In this document: in pieces, positions 8,258-16,999 of the stretch
Position numbering within the stretch: position 1 is the first letter of the stretch
Layout of the letters: each line of letters starts with the position of its first letter
Source of the DNA: Lutacidiplasma sp049802875
GTDB taxonomy: Archaea > Thermoplasmatota > Thermoplasmata > Lutacidiplasmatales > UBA184
Length of the DNA: 64,000 nucleotides
Direction: 5' to 3'
Assembly: GCA_049802875.1 (NCBI GenBank)
Contig: JBARNH010000028.1
Location: forward strand, 9,747 to 73,746
The notes under the pieces: model-generated
Database searches by the model: none
What the model was told of the DNA's origin: nothing
Seen by the model: the letters and a program-made list of their open reading frames with translations, nothing else
Program-made: the position numbers and the translations under genes

Positions 8258-9013
8258 CTACCGGTTCAGATGCCATCGGATCGTCCCGCCCTCCAAGTGG
8301 AACCGAAGGGACTGAGCCGGGTGGGGACCCTCTGACCTTCGGGTCACAAGTATCGACCCCGCGAGCGTCCCGTAGTCACCTCGGGCGACCACCTCGACGA
8401 CGCCGTCGGCGAGCTCCGCCAGTCGGGATTGGGAAGATGAGTCGACGAGAACGACGACGAGCGCCTGGGCGTACTGCCGCAGGGTACGCACCAGGATTTT
8501 CTCCAGCTGATGGGGGGACGGCCACGGGTCGGCGGTGGGCGAAACCTCGGAAAGATACTCGTCGAGGAGTCCGTCCCACGAATCGATGACGACCAAACCG
8601 GCGCCGTCGGCCGGGAGGAGTCCGAACGCTTCGAGGATATGCGCGGGCAGCCACAGGGCCGACAGGGACTCTTCCCGGTTCGGGTCGTCGATGAGGTCCC
8701 TTGCCCTCGCGAGGGCGCGCGCGACGGCGCGAATGCCCCCCTCGGAATTGCCTCCTTCGAGCACCGTCCAGCGACCGGACCGGGTCGGGTTCCAGGACCG
8801 GAAGAACTCGCGGTAGGCATCGGCGCCGTCCCGGGTCGCGACCACCACCCCCGGGCTCGTGAGTGTCTGCAGGACGGCCGTGGTCAGTGCGAGCCGTTCG
8901 ACGCCCGGTCGAGCCAAAACGGCGATGATCTTCGCTCGACCACCCTGACACAACACCGCCAGCTCGTCGGGCAACGTCGCCGGGTCTTTCGGAGTCGGGG
9001 TTGGTTCGCTCAT
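8258..9013 (-). CDS. Degenerate KaiC/RecA-like ATPase-fold protein
   Basis: The 251-residue protein has the shape of archaeal KaiC/GvpD-like RecA-fold proteins: a Walker B strand GLVVIDSWDG at residues 139-148, a following ALVVVLVDSS strand and a C-terminal IRWHL ending typical of that group. The place where the P-loop should be (about 33-44, LARPGVERLALT) lacks the G-x4-GK-[ST] signature, so it probably does not hydrolyse ATP normally. Such proteins often act as regulators or sensors. It lies downstream of, and on the same strand as, the Bat-type HTH gene, with two palindromes at 9074-9105 in the gap. Role in signalling is inferred. Confidence 0.55.
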   Translation of the reverse strand: MSEPTPTPKDPATLPDELAVLCQGGRAKIIAVLARPGVERLALTTAVLQTLTSPGVVVATRDGADAYREFFRSWNPTRSGRWTVLEGGNSEGGIRAVARALARARDLIDDPNREESLSALWLPAHILEAFGLLPADGAGLVVIDSWDGLLDEYLSEVSPTADPWPSPHQLEKILVRTLRQYAQALVVVLVDSSSQSRLAELADGVVEVVARGDYGTLAGSILVTRRSEGPHPAQSLRFHLEGGTIRWHLNR

Positions 9014-9073
9014 CCTTGGGGCTCGACCATTACGGGCGGAGGACCTATGCCCGTCCGAGTGGTTCAGCGCGCG

Positions 9074-9105
9074 GCGAACCGGTTCGCTCCGACGAACGGG
9101 TTCGT
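9074..9105. promoter_or_regulatory. Two tandem palindromes, probable operator pair
   Basis: GCGAACCGGTTCGC (9074-9087) is a perfect 14-nt palindrome; ACGAACGGGTTCGT (9092-9105) is the same design with a GG centre. Their inner 12 nt differ at one base and their centres are 18 nt apart. They lie upstream of a possible minus-strand TATA (about 9044-9050) of the KaiC-like gene, which suits an activator site. The adjacent HTH protein is the obvious candidate to bind (inference). Confidence 0.55.
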
Positions 9106-9132
9106 ACCCCGAGACGCTTCGGGCGAGCGATG

Positions 9133-9894
9133 TTACGGTGCCAGCGTGGTGGTGGCGAGGTCGATCTGGAGGGCCGAATCGGCGAGCCGACGCTGGATCT
9201 TGGCGAGGGTGACCGACACCGTCGACTTGCTGCGGCCGAGTCGCCGTGCGAGGGTCGTCACCGAAATCCCTCGAGGAGCGCCGAAGTAGCCGGTCGACAA
9301 GGCCGCACGGAAGACCGAGTCCTGGGCGGGAGTCAACCCGAGGCTGCGGAGCGACGCCGACCCCTGGCGGAGCGACTCGACCCGGTTCGGGCCGACCTGC
9401 CGCGCGAGGTCATCGAGGAATTCCCGGATCTGGGAAGGACTTCCGAACGTCTCGAACCGACTCCAGCCGTTCTGCACGACGATCGGGTAGCGGGTCAGGA
9501 CGCGGTGGCGCTGGGTGATCGCGTGGATCGATGGCGTGTCGGAGGTGACGCGATAGAGGAAGCTGACGTCCGACTCTCGATGGCTCTCGAGCGAGAGGAT
9601 TCCGGGGAGTTCGCGCCACTCATCGCCCAGCCGCTCGGCCCCGGCCCCGAGTAGGCGCAACTCAACGAGAAGCTCTCCGGGCCGAAGTTCGAGCCGATTC
9701 AGCAATTCCATTCGCAACTGGGGGTACTTTCGAGAGAACTGGAAACCCCAAGTGCTTTCCTGCAGCTGCGCCGAGACCCGAAAGAGGGCGTATGACCCCC
9801 GGGCGGGTTCCGACGTGAGCGCGGCCTCCCGAAGCTTTGCGATGGAGGGACGAACCCGTGCGCGCGACACCGGCCTCGCTCTCTTCGGCCTCAC
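9133..9894 (-). CDS. Bat-type (HTH_10) transcriptional regulator
   Basis: The C-terminal 65 residues are a clear bacterio-opsin-activator-type HTH: LTPAQDSVFRAALSTGYF, then a recognition region ISVTTLARRLGRSKSTVSVTLAKIQRRL. The preceding 150 residues form the alpha/beta ligand-sensing domain seen in short archaeal members of this family. It should be a cytosolic DNA-binding regulator. The frame is open to 10074, but a minus-strand TTTATAG box at 9984-9990 would place the transcript start near 9960, so GTG 9894 (or GTG 9870) is preferred; this gives about 253 residues. The two palindromes just downstream of its stop are likely targets. Confidence 0.75.
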   Translation of the reverse strand: MRPKRARPVSRARVRPSIAKLREAALTSEPARGSYALFRVSAQLQESTWGFQFSRKYPQLRMELLNRLELRPGELLVELRLLGAGAERLGDEWRELPGILSLESHRESDVSFLYRVTSDTPSIHAITQRHRVLTRYPIVVQNGWSRFETFGSPSQIREFLDDLARQVGPNRVESLRQGSASLRSLGLTPAQDSVFRAALSTGYFGAPRGISVTTLARRLGRSKSTVSVTLAKIQRRLADSALQIDLATTTLAP

Positions 9895-10130
9895 GGTCTC
9901 GATTCGTCCGGTGCGCTCGGCCCTCGCCGCGAGCCGGGCGCCGCGCCGGACACTTCCCCCGAGGAGGAGAACGGAAAGGCGCCCTATAAACCTTCGAACT
10001 GGCCGCGCCGCCGGGGCGACCCACTCTCCACGACTCCCCCCTCGGTGACGATTCCCGGACCCTCCCGCGGACATCGGGATTCGACGCTCCGCCCCCGGTT
10101 CCGCCGGTAACGCGGCCTACCGATGCCGGG

Positions 10131-10138
10131 TTAAGTTC
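10131..10138 (+). promoter_or_regulatory. TATA-like box of CDF transporter gene
   Basis: TTAAGTTC starts 36 nt before the ATG at 10167 in otherwise GC-rich DNA, consistent with an archaeal promoter and a very short leader. Confidence 0.5.
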
Positions 10139-10166
10139 ATCCTCCGCGTCCCCCGACCCGCGGTCG

Positions 10167-11069
10167 ATGTCGGAGCTGGTCCATGGGGAGGGGGAGGCGG
10201 AGCGAGCCGTGCTGCAAGGCCTTCGTCTTGCGGTCGGCGTCACGGCCGTGATCCTCGTCATCGAGGTGGTGGGCGCGTATTTCTCGCGCAGCCTGTCCGT
10301 CACCGTCGACGCGATCCACAATGTTCCCGACATACTGGCGTTCGCGATCTCGTGGAGCGCCCTTCGGGCGGCGGAACGGGGGGCCAGTGACAAGTTCACC
10401 TTTGGTGCCCACCGGTTCGAGGTCTTTGCCGGGCTCCTCAACGCGTCGATCGTCCTCGGCACGGGGCTGATCTTCGGCTACGAGGCGTTCACGTTCCTGC
10501 TGCGAGGGACAACCTTCGCGGGTCCCGTGAACGCCTACTGGGTCCTGCTCATCGCGGTTCCGACGTTGGCACTTCGTTCGTTCAACCTCGTGACGTTGGG
10601 GCGGATACCGGCTCGCGCCCGCGACCTGAACTTGAAGAGCGTCCTCCTGCACCTCGCGAGCGACCTGGTCATCACGGTCGCCCTGCTCGGAGCGGGGGTC
10701 GTGCTCTTGCTGCGACCGAGCTGGTCCGTCGCGGACCCTGCCGCGGCCCTGCTGATCGCTGCGGTGTTGGTGTACGAGTCGTTGCCGCTATTCCGAGGAG
10801 GCTGGGAGGTCCTGACCGAGAGCACGCCTCGACACCTTTCGATCGACGCCATCCTAGCGGCCGCACTTCGCGTCCCGAACGTCTCGGAGGTCCACGATCT
10901 CCACGTCTGGGCGGTCTGCCCCACGCTGGTCTGCATGACCGCGCACGTCCAGGTCCGGGACATGTCGGTCCGAGAGGGCATGGCCGTCGTCGAGGAGCTG
11001 CGGAAGACGATGGAGGACGAGTTCGGGATCCTCCACTCAACCTTCGAGGTGGAAGCACCCCCGGTCTAA
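10167..11069 (+). CDS. Cation diffusion facilitator (zinc/metal exporter)
   Basis: A 300-residue CDF protein that exchanges cytosolic Zn2+ or a related divalent metal for protons at the membrane. Six hydrophobic helices fill residues 20-210. The metal site is intact: HNVPD at 51-55 in helix 2 and HLASD at 162-166 in helix 5. The C-terminal 90 residues are the cytoplasmic ferredoxin-like domain, with VSEVHDLHVWAVCPT containing the usual His. No His-rich loop between helices 4 and 5 is present. The gene is divergent from the Bat-type regulator, with 272 bp between them holding promoters for both. Confidence 0.92.
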   Translation: MSELVHGEGEAERAVLQGLRLAVGVTAVILVIEVVGAYFSRSLSVTVDAIHNVPDILAFAISWSALRAAERGASDKFTFGAHRFEVFAGLLNASIVLGTGLIFGYEAFTFLLRGTTFAGPVNAYWVLLIAVPTLALRSFNLVTLGRIPARARDLNLKSVLLHLASDLVITVALLGAGVVLLLRPSWSVADPAAALLIAAVLVYESLPLFRGGWEVLTESTPRHLSIDAILAAALRVPNVSEVHDLHVWAVCPTLVCMTAHVQVRDMSVREGMAVVEELRKTMEDEFGILHSTFEVEAPPV

Positions 11070-11131
11070 CCCAGTACCCTGGCGGGGGCGACGGGGCGGA
11101 ATGACCTCCAGCCCGCGCGATCCGGCGCGGA

Positions 11132-12022
11132 TTAACGCCCGGGCATCGTCCCGTCCGGGGAAGTACGCGCCCGGCCCCGATCGACCACGAGCCACTGCCA
11201 GCCATCTTCCAGCTCCACCGGGGCGACCACGAGGTCATTTCCGACGAGGTCCGAGTGAAATCGCAGCAACGCGGCGAACGCCTCGTCCGTGTCGTCGCCG
11301 GTCCGGCGAGCGATCTCCGCGAGACTTCCGATCCATGTCCCGTCTTGGACGAGCTCTCTCAGGACCCGGAGGTATCGCGAGAGCCGACCGTCTCCGAGGG
11401 GTTCGCTGCTGCGGCCCCCGGAGACTCCGGTATGCCAGCGATGCGGGAGACGGCTGTGCAAGGGAACCGGATGAACCGCTCCCACCCAGGACGGCGACGA
11501 GACCTCATCCGAGAGATTCGCGGGCGCCCGCCCCTGGATCGAGTCCACCTCGCGCATCAGCTGGTCGAGCTCCTCGACGGCCCGTCCGATCCCGGCCCTC
11601 GGTGGAGGACCGCGGTCGGTCGAACGAGGTGGGATTCGAGCGAGGGGCTCCCCCACCGGCGGAGCGCGGTCGACGTTGCCGGGGATCTCGATATCCGGGT
11701 CCGATACGCGCGCTTCGATCACGCGGGCGAACTCCTCGATGTCTCCTTCCGGGACCGGTCGCAGGTTCCGACGCATCCGGAACCGGTCGAGCGCGGCCCG
11801 CAGCTCGATGCTCGGAACGGGGAACGATCGACGGTGTTCTCCGTCCTGCATCTCGACCCACGGCATCCCCTCACCGTCCCGGAGCAGGCGGAGACCCGCG
11901 TGGAGGACGAGGTCGTGGTACAGCTCGTGGGCCGGGGGTCCCCCCATGGCGCCGATGGGAGGGACCCATTCGCCCTTCCTCACTCGGCTGAGGTCCAGTA
12001 TCGCAAGCTCGTCGATCGTCAA
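11132..12022 (-). CDS. Hypothetical protein, possible C-terminal winged helix
   Basis: The 296-residue product is not recognised. The N-terminal 100 residues look globular (ELYHDLVLHAGLRLL, PWVEMQDGEHRRSF, then a region with many Arg). The middle (about 120-200) is Pro/Arg/Gly-rich and probably disordered. The C-terminal 80 residues (YLRVLRELVQDGTWIGSLAEIARRTG...) have the helix pattern of a winged-helix domain, followed by WQWLVVDRGRARTS. It could be a DNA-associated protein. The opposite strand carries a long open frame, but its protein is Arg-rich and repetitive as expected for an antisense shadow. Confidence 0.6.
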   Translation of the reverse strand: MTIDELAILDLSRVRKGEWVPPIGAMGGPPAHELYHDLVLHAGLRLLRDGEGMPWVEMQDGEHRRSFPVPSIELRAALDRFRMRRNLRPVPEGDIEEFARVIEARVSDPDIEIPGNVDRAPPVGEPLARIPPRSTDRGPPPRAGIGRAVEELDQLMREVDSIQGRAPANLSDEVSSPSWVGAVHPVPLHSRLPHRWHTGVSGGRSSEPLGDGRLSRYLRVLRELVQDGTWIGSLAEIARRTGDDTDEAFAALLRFHSDLVGNDLVVAPVELEDGWQWLVVDRGRARTSPDGTMPGR

Positions 12023-12189
12023 TCCCGGTGCACCCGTGGTTCCCGGTTACGGGCATCGAGGGTCCGCGAGGCGGAGCTCCTCGGCAACGGGTGCCATGTT
12101 CGGGGTATAGTTCTTTTCGAAGCAGAGGAAACGCCCGTCCCGGCGACCGCGACTTCGTTGTCCCTCCCCGAAAAGGCCCTCGCGCCTCG

Positions 12190-12486
12190 ATGGAACTCTC
12201 GAACCCGCGGCACCTACGTGGACCGGGAGCGGTCCCATTTCAGCCCATCCGATTCTTGGCGGAGGCGATTGCCCCCGGACTCCGCGCACCCGAAGCTTCT
12301 TGCCCCCGGCGGCTCTTCGGTGAGTCGATGTGCGACTTCCCCGAGGAGGAGTTGGCGGAATACCTGCTCTGGCTCGAAGTCGCACGAGCCCGCGCTCGGA
12401 CAGTTCCGGCACGCATCCAATCCGAGAGGCCGTCGGCGGTGCCGTCCGTTCCCGAGCGTTCTGAACCCGCGACCGCGGAAGCGTAG
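12190..12486 (+). CDS. Small hypothetical protein
   Basis: This 98-residue reading frame runs from ATG 12190. A hydrophobic-acidic core (FPEEELAEYLLWLEVARARA) suggests at least one amphipathic helix; the C-terminus is Ser/Pro/Glu-rich. It is divergent from the unknown gene at 11132-12022, and an AT-rich stretch near 12108-12120 could serve either. No family recognised and the opposite strand also has open frames here, so this is a tentative gene. Confidence 0.4.
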   Translation: MELSNPRHLRGPGAVPFQPIRFLAEAIAPGLRAPEASCPRRLFGESMCDFPEEELAEYLLWLEVARARARTVPARIQSERPSAVPSVPERSEPATAEA

Positions 12487-12557
12487 ACGTCCGCCCTCGG
12501 TCGCCGGGACCTTCGGGGTCATCGATACTCTTAGAACCCGGCACCGTTCCGGAGCCC

Positions 12558-13139
12558 GTGGGACTGCCGAACGCTCGCACCTCGGGGTCGGGGACCCCGG
12601 CCGCCATCTCCCCGGAGGACCGACACTGGCTCCACGACAAGTACGAACGCTTGGCCGCGGAGGAGGGACAGCTGTCGGGCAGTCGAACCTCGTACTACGC
12701 CGCGATCGGGACCGTCCTCCTCACCGGCCTACTCATCGCGATCGCCGACCTCATGGGAGTGCCGGTAATCCTCGCGATCGTCGTCACCCTCCTCGCCACC
12801 CTCGGCATCATGATCTCCGTCGTCTGGGCGGTGCTGCTTCACCGAACGAACGATGCCCAAGCGTTGTGGCGCGAAGCCGCGCTACGAATCGAGCAGGAGA
12901 TCCCTCCGATACCGGGGGAATTCCGCGCACCCATCACCCTGCGCTCCGGTGACACCGTCCCGCTGGACCTTCTCCGGCCGTTCCAAGCCCACGAGGAGCG
13001 GTTTTCGACTTCGAATCCGATCTCGTGGATGGATCGGGTCAACCCCGAGCGACTGACCGAGATCCTTCCGCTCACCTTCCTCGGCCTGTGGAGCGCATCG
13101 TTGGTGGTGGTCTGGGTGTGGTTCCTCTTCTACCGGTAG
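12558..13139 (+). CDS. Membrane protein with coiled N-terminus and three TM segments
   Basis: The 193-residue protein starts at GTG 12558, about 30 nt after a CTCTTAGA box, so leaderless translation is likely. An acidic helix (DKYERLAAEEGQLSGSR) precedes two transmembrane helices (about 45-95: YYAAIGTVLLTGLLIAI and VILAIVVTLLATLGIM...). A soluble loop of about 75 residues follows, and a final TM helix ends the protein (LVVVWVWFLF). The layout resembles small archaeal and bacterial membrane proteins of unknown function. The loop has no catalytic signature. Confidence 0.7.
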   Translation: MGLPNARTSGSGTPAAISPEDRHWLHDKYERLAAEEGQLSGSRTSYYAAIGTVLLTGLLIAIADLMGVPVILAIVVTLLATLGIMISVVWAVLLHRTNDAQALWREAALRIEQEIPPIPGEFRAPITLRSGDTVPLDLLRPFQAHEERFSTSNPISWMDRVNPERLTEILPLTFLGLWSASLVVVWVWFLFYR

Positions 13140-13190
13140 AGGCGGCCGGTCGCGGTGACTCGGGGCGCCCCGGGAACTCGCGCGGCTCGG

Positions 13191-14732
13191 CTACGCGTCC
13201 GTCCGGGCCGCGATTCGGCCCCGCTTGATCGCCCGCAGTAGTACTCGGTAATCCCGTTCGGTCTGGTCGGTGTACCCCTCGGCGAACGTGGCCACCGCCC
13301 GGTCGAAGACGTCACGGGCGCCGAGGTACCCGCTGATCAGGGCCGGGTCCCCGGAACGTGCGTGGGCGCGAGCGAGGGCGCTTCCGCAGAGCTCCGCCTG
13401 CCCGACGAACGCACGGGGGCCGAGGGTCGTGAGGTCGGAAGAGAATTTCATATCCCGGAGCTGACGCACGTAGAAGTCTCGGGAGCGAAGTGAGCTCCAT
13501 CCCAGGAAGATATCACTCGCTTCTTGGGTCAAATGCTGACCGTGCACGACCCGTTGGGCGTGGTTCGGGTAGGCACTGCGACCCGCGTACGGCTCCAAGG
13601 CGGAGGCGTCGGCTTCCTTCAACTGAAGAAACAGCGGGTCTTCGACGTCCGGATCCCCCAGCAACAGCAGGACCGAGCAGACGGTTCCTACGCTCCCGAC
13701 GCCCACCACCTTCTGCGCGACGTCGGCCACATGGTATCGGTCGAGCAAGCGACGGCGCTCGTCCGGCAACGATCGCAAGTAGCGGTCAAAGAACGTTCGG
13801 GAGGCCTCCGCATCGGCGCTGTTTTTGTAGTGGACGATTAACGGAAGGTCGTCGCGGATTCGAAAGCCGCCGCGAACCTTGCGGACCATCTTCGGAAAGG
13901 CGTGAAGACTGGTCTGCTGTCGAGCCTCCTCCATCGCTCGATCGAACAACTTCCGGCCCGCTCGCTTCACCTGCCTCGTCAGGTTGCTGAGGTCGATATG
14001 CGAGTACCAGATGTCCAGGTATCGCATGTGGGCGAAGACATTCATCGACTCGCGGTAGCAGCGCACCGCGGTGAGCGCGGCGGTTCGCCCGTCGCGTCGG
14101 GAGAATCCGTTCTGTCGACCCGCAGCGACCAGACTCACCGCGAGCCGCTTGACGTCCCACTCCCAGGGTCCGGGGAGGGTCTCGTCGAAGTCGTTGACGT
14201 CGAAGGCCTCGTCTCGTTCCGGCGTGGCAAAGACCCCGAAGTTAGCGAGATGCGCGTCGCCGCAGAGTTGGGTGCGGATCCCCGTCGTGGGGGTGGTCGC
14301 CAAGTCGTGGGCCATGACGCCCGCCGAGCCCCTCAGGAAGGCGAACGGTGACGCGGACATCCGACCGTAACGGATCGGCAACAGGCTTGGCACCCGGGTG
14401 CGGTCAGACTCCCTGATCAGGTCGACGGGGTCCGGCCGGTCCCGTGGAGCGGCCCAAAGGGCGTGGCGAGACCGGGGAACGCGTTGTCGTAGTCGGCGAC
14501 CCGCAGAGAGGCGTTCGGCGCGGGTCCGGCCGGTAGGGGCGGGGCCGAATGCTTCCGTGGAAACGGCCGTAGTCTCCCTCCGGCTAGGGACGGGGAGTCG
14601 GAACCTATTACGTCTGCACCACGGCGGAGGGGTCCCAGTCCACGACCTTCCGGGGATCCCCGCGGCCGGACCCCCGCGTACGTCCCGGGTCAGGCGAGCC
14701 GGCCGGATGGGGTCGGGTCCAAGTACTACCAC
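13191..14732 (-). CDS. DUF2252 family protein
   Basis: DUF2252 proteins have a kinase-like fold of unknown substrate. The signatures are strong: VPSLLPIRYGRMSASPFAF, FLRGSAG, LCGDAHLANFGVF, then FDVNDFDETLPGPWEWDVKRLAVSLV with the invariant acidic residues, and QKVVGVGSVGT later. The conserved domain begins near 14510. No ATG or TTG lies just before it; GTG 14732 is the nearest start I can find, giving 513 residues, about 30-60 longer than usual. The open frame continuing to 15371 is the shadow of the EamA gene. The gene is divergent from that transporter. Confidence 0.8.
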   Translation of the reverse strand: MVVLGPDPIRPARLTRDVRGGPAAGIPGRSWTGTPPPWCRRNRFRLPVPSRRETTAVSTEAFGPAPTGRTRAERLSAGRRLRQRVPRSRHALWAAPRDRPDPVDLIRESDRTRVPSLLPIRYGRMSASPFAFLRGSAGVMAHDLATTPTTGIRTQLCGDAHLANFGVFATPERDEAFDVNDFDETLPGPWEWDVKRLAVSLVAAGRQNGFSRRDGRTAALTAVRCYRESMNVFAHMRYLDIWYSHIDLSNLTRQVKRAGRKLFDRAMEEARQQTSLHAFPKMVRKVRGGFRIRDDLPLIVHYKNSADAEASRTFFDRYLRSLPDERRRLLDRYHVADVAQKVVGVGSVGTVCSVLLLLGDPDVEDPLFLQLKEADASALEPYAGRSAYPNHAQRVVHGQHLTQEASDIFLGWSSLRSRDFYVRQLRDMKFSSDLTTLGPRAFVGQAELCGSALARAHARSGDPALISGYLGARDVFDRAVATFAEGYTDQTERDYRVLLRAIKRGRIAARTDA

Positions 14733-14798
14733 TGTTCTGAGTTCCTCCCCGCCCCTCCGCTGAGCCACTCCGAGGTTGGAAATCGGGCGAGGACGAGC

Positions 14799-15704
14799 GT
14801 GCGGACTACGGACGACAATCGACGGAATTTCGTGCTTCTCGTGGTCCTCGGGCTCATCTGGGGTTCGGCGTATCCGGTGATCCGGTACGGCATAGTCGCG
14901 GGAGCGACGCCGATCGAGTTTGCCGCGACCCGCTGTGCGATCTCCGCGGTAGCGCTCGCGGCCCTCGCCGCAACGACTCGAGTGCACCGCCCCAACGCGC
15001 GGGCGCTCGCGCTGTCCGCGGCGCTCGGCATCCCGATCGTCGGGGTCTACGGTCTCCTCCTCTACGTGGGGGAGCAAACCACATCCGGGGGCCTCTCGGC
15101 GGTACTGATCTGCGTGGCCCCGCTCCTGACCGCCCTGTTCGCGCTCCCGGTCCTCCCGGGCGAATCCCTGCGCCGCGCCGGGTACCTCGGGCTCGCCGTC
15201 GGCTTCGTCGGCGTGTTCGTTCTCGTGTTCCCACCCCCGGGAGTCACGCTGGCGAGCAACATCTGGGGGCCTCTGGCCGTCGTTGGGGCGGCAGCCAGCT
15301 TCGCGGTGGGCTCGGTGCTTCTCCGAGCGAAGCGCCCCGAAGGAGAGACCCTCTGGGGAGTCTCGGTCCAATTCGCGGTCGCGACGGGCGTCCTCCTGGT
15401 GGCCCTCCCGCTCCTAGAGCCTCGCTCGTCGTTGCCTCTGACGAACCCGGTGGTATTCTCCCTCGCGTATCTCGTGATCATGCCGTCGGTCGTGGGCTAC
15501 ACGCTCTACTTCGCCCTGCACCACCGCGTCGGGCCGAGCCGAGCGAACGTCGTCGCCTACGTCAATCCGATCGCGGCACTCTCCATCGGCACCCTGGCAT
15601 TCGGCGAACCGTTCCAGTGGTGGGAGGTCGCCGGCTTCGCGCTGATTATCGTCGGATTGACGCTCGTCACCGGGATTGGACAGCGTCGAGTTTCGCACGG
15701 GTGA
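14799..15704 (+). CDS. EamA/DMT-superfamily transporter
   Basis: A 301-residue ten-helix transporter made of two EamA repeats: the first begins LGLIWGSAYPVIRYGI (residues 17-32), with the WG(S/L) motif of the family; the second repeat starts near 150 (WGPLAVVGAAASFAVG). The ending FGEPFQWWEVAGFALIIVGL is the usual last helix pair. It should export or import a small metabolite such as an amino acid or drug; the substrate is not predictable. GTG start. Some 120 nt separate it from the flavoprotein gene. Confidence 0.9.
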   Translation: MRTTDDNRRNFVLLVVLGLIWGSAYPVIRYGIVAGATPIEFAATRCAISAVALAALAATTRVHRPNARALALSAALGIPIVGVYGLLLYVGEQTTSGGLSAVLICVAPLLTALFALPVLPGESLRRAGYLGLAVGFVGVFVLVFPPPGVTLASNIWGPLAVVGAAASFAVGSVLLRAKRPEGETLWGVSVQFAVATGVLLVALPLLEPRSSLPLTNPVVFSLAYLVIMPSVVGYTLYFALHHRVGPSRANVVAYVNPIAALSIGTLAFGEPFQWWEVAGFALIIVGLTLVTGIGQRRVSHG

Positions 15705-15823
15705 GCCCAACCTCGCGTGCTTTGGATTCGGAGCTGGGGGCCCGACGGATAACTTCCTCCCCGCAGCGCGGGCCACTTCCGATGGTCCGACATCCCTTAT
15801 CTCCCGGGGCCAATGCTCTCCCG

Positions 15824-16999
15824 ATGCGAGAGAATTACGGGGGTTTCGGGTCCGAACGGCAGGCTGCGATCTATGCCGCGGGGGCCGCCGGCCACCCTCC
15901 CGTCAGCCCGCTCTCTCCGGAAAAGCTGGAATTGGCGGCAGCGAGAGTCCTGAATCCCCCCGCGTACGATTATGTTGCCGGCGCCGCGGGTGGCGAAGCG
16001 ACCGCCCGAGCGAACGTCGCGGAATTCGCTCGTTGGTTCCTCGTGCCGCGGATGCTGACGGACGTCCGGGAGCGAGACACACGGGTCGAACTGTTCGGAC
16101 AGACCCTACCGGCGCCGCTGCTTCTCGCGCCGGTCGGTGCGCTTGGGATCGTCCATCCCGACGGGGAACTACCCGTCGCTCGAGCCGCCGCGGCGACCGG
16201 GATTCCCCTGGTCGCCAGCACGATGACGTCCCATACGCTCGAGGAAATCGCCACGGCCATGGGACCGGCGAATCGCTGGTTCCAGCTCTACTGGGGGCCG
16301 GACCGTGACGTCAACCTGAGCCTGGTCCAACGGGCCGAGCAGGCCGGCTATTCGGTGCTGGTCGTAACGCTCGACACGCGCATGCTCGGGTGGCGCGAAC
16401 GGGACCTGGAGCGAGGTCACCTCCCGTTCCTCGGCGGGGTGGGGATCGCGAACTACCTGAGCGACCCGGTGGTTCGTTCCCGCCTCACCGCCGCGCCGGA
16501 GGAGGATATCTCCGCCGCGGTTCGACACGCGGTCGGGCTCCTCGGTGACCCCACGTTCACCTGGAGCGACCTGCGGTTCCTCAGCGAACGGACCCGCCTC
16601 CCGATCGTCGTCAAAGGGATCCTTCACCCTCAGGATGCGGTCGAAGCGATGGAGGCCGGCGCGAATGGTCTCATCGTCTCGAACCATGGTGGGCGGCAGC
16701 TGGACGGCAGCGTGCCGGCTCTCCGCGCCCTCCCCTCCGTCATGGAGGAGGCCGGGCGACAGGTTCCGGTGCTGTTCGATAGCGGCGTTCGACGCGGGGC
16801 GGACGCAGTGAAGGCGATCGCCCTGGGCGCCCGGGCCGTGCTCCTCGGCCGACCGTATGTCTGGGGGCTCGCCGTGGGAGGCGAAGCGGGCGTACGGAAT
16901 GTCGTCGAGAACTTCCACGCGGACTTCGACCTTACCTTGGCGATCTCCGGGCGGGCGAAAGTCTCCGAGGTGAACCGGGAGATGCTCGCCCCGGCGTAA
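15824..16999 (+). CDS. FMN-dependent 2-hydroxyacid oxidase, lactate 2-monooxygenase-like
   Basis: The 391-residue enzyme belongs to the FMN alpha-hydroxyacid oxidising family. The N-terminus NYGGFGSERQAAIY and the sections YVAGAAGGE, RWFLVPRML, LLLAPVGALGIVHPDGE and RERDLERGHLPFL are those of lactate 2-monooxygenase, which converts lactate and O2 to acetate, CO2 and water. The catalytic base lies in SNHGGRQLDG (His about 288), and DSGVRRGADAVKAIALGA with LLGRP binds the FMN phosphate. ATG 15824 sits 29 nt after a CCTTATCT box. Use of other 2-hydroxyacids or a dehydrogenase mode cannot be excluded. Confidence 0.85.
   Translation: MRENYGGFGSERQAAIYAAGAAGHPPVSPLSPEKLELAAARVLNPPAYDYVAGAAGGEATARANVAEFARWFLVPRMLTDVRERDTRVELFGQTLPAPLLLAPVGALGIVHPDGELPVARAAAATGIPLVASTMTSHTLEEIATAMGPANRWFQLYWGPDRDVNLSLVQRAEQAGYSVLVVTLDTRMLGWRERDLERGHLPFLGGVGIANYLSDPVVRSRLTAAPEEDISAAVRHAVGLLGDPTFTWSDLRFLSERTRLPIVVKGILHPQDAVEAMEAGANGLIVSNHGGRQLDGSVPALRALPSVMEEAGRQVPVLFDSGVRRGADAVKAIALGARAVLLGRPYVWGLAVGGEAGVRNVVENFHADFDLTLAISGRAKVSEVNREMLAPA

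Noticed and set aside
11255..12952. 565-codon plus-strand frame
   Set aside because: Arg/Pro-rich, runs antisense to the gene at 11132-12022 and across the small genes at 12190 and 12558; looks like a GC-rich shadow.
14733..15371. Upstream part of the DUF2252 frame
   Set aside because: It is antisense to the EamA transporter gene and lacks family motifs.
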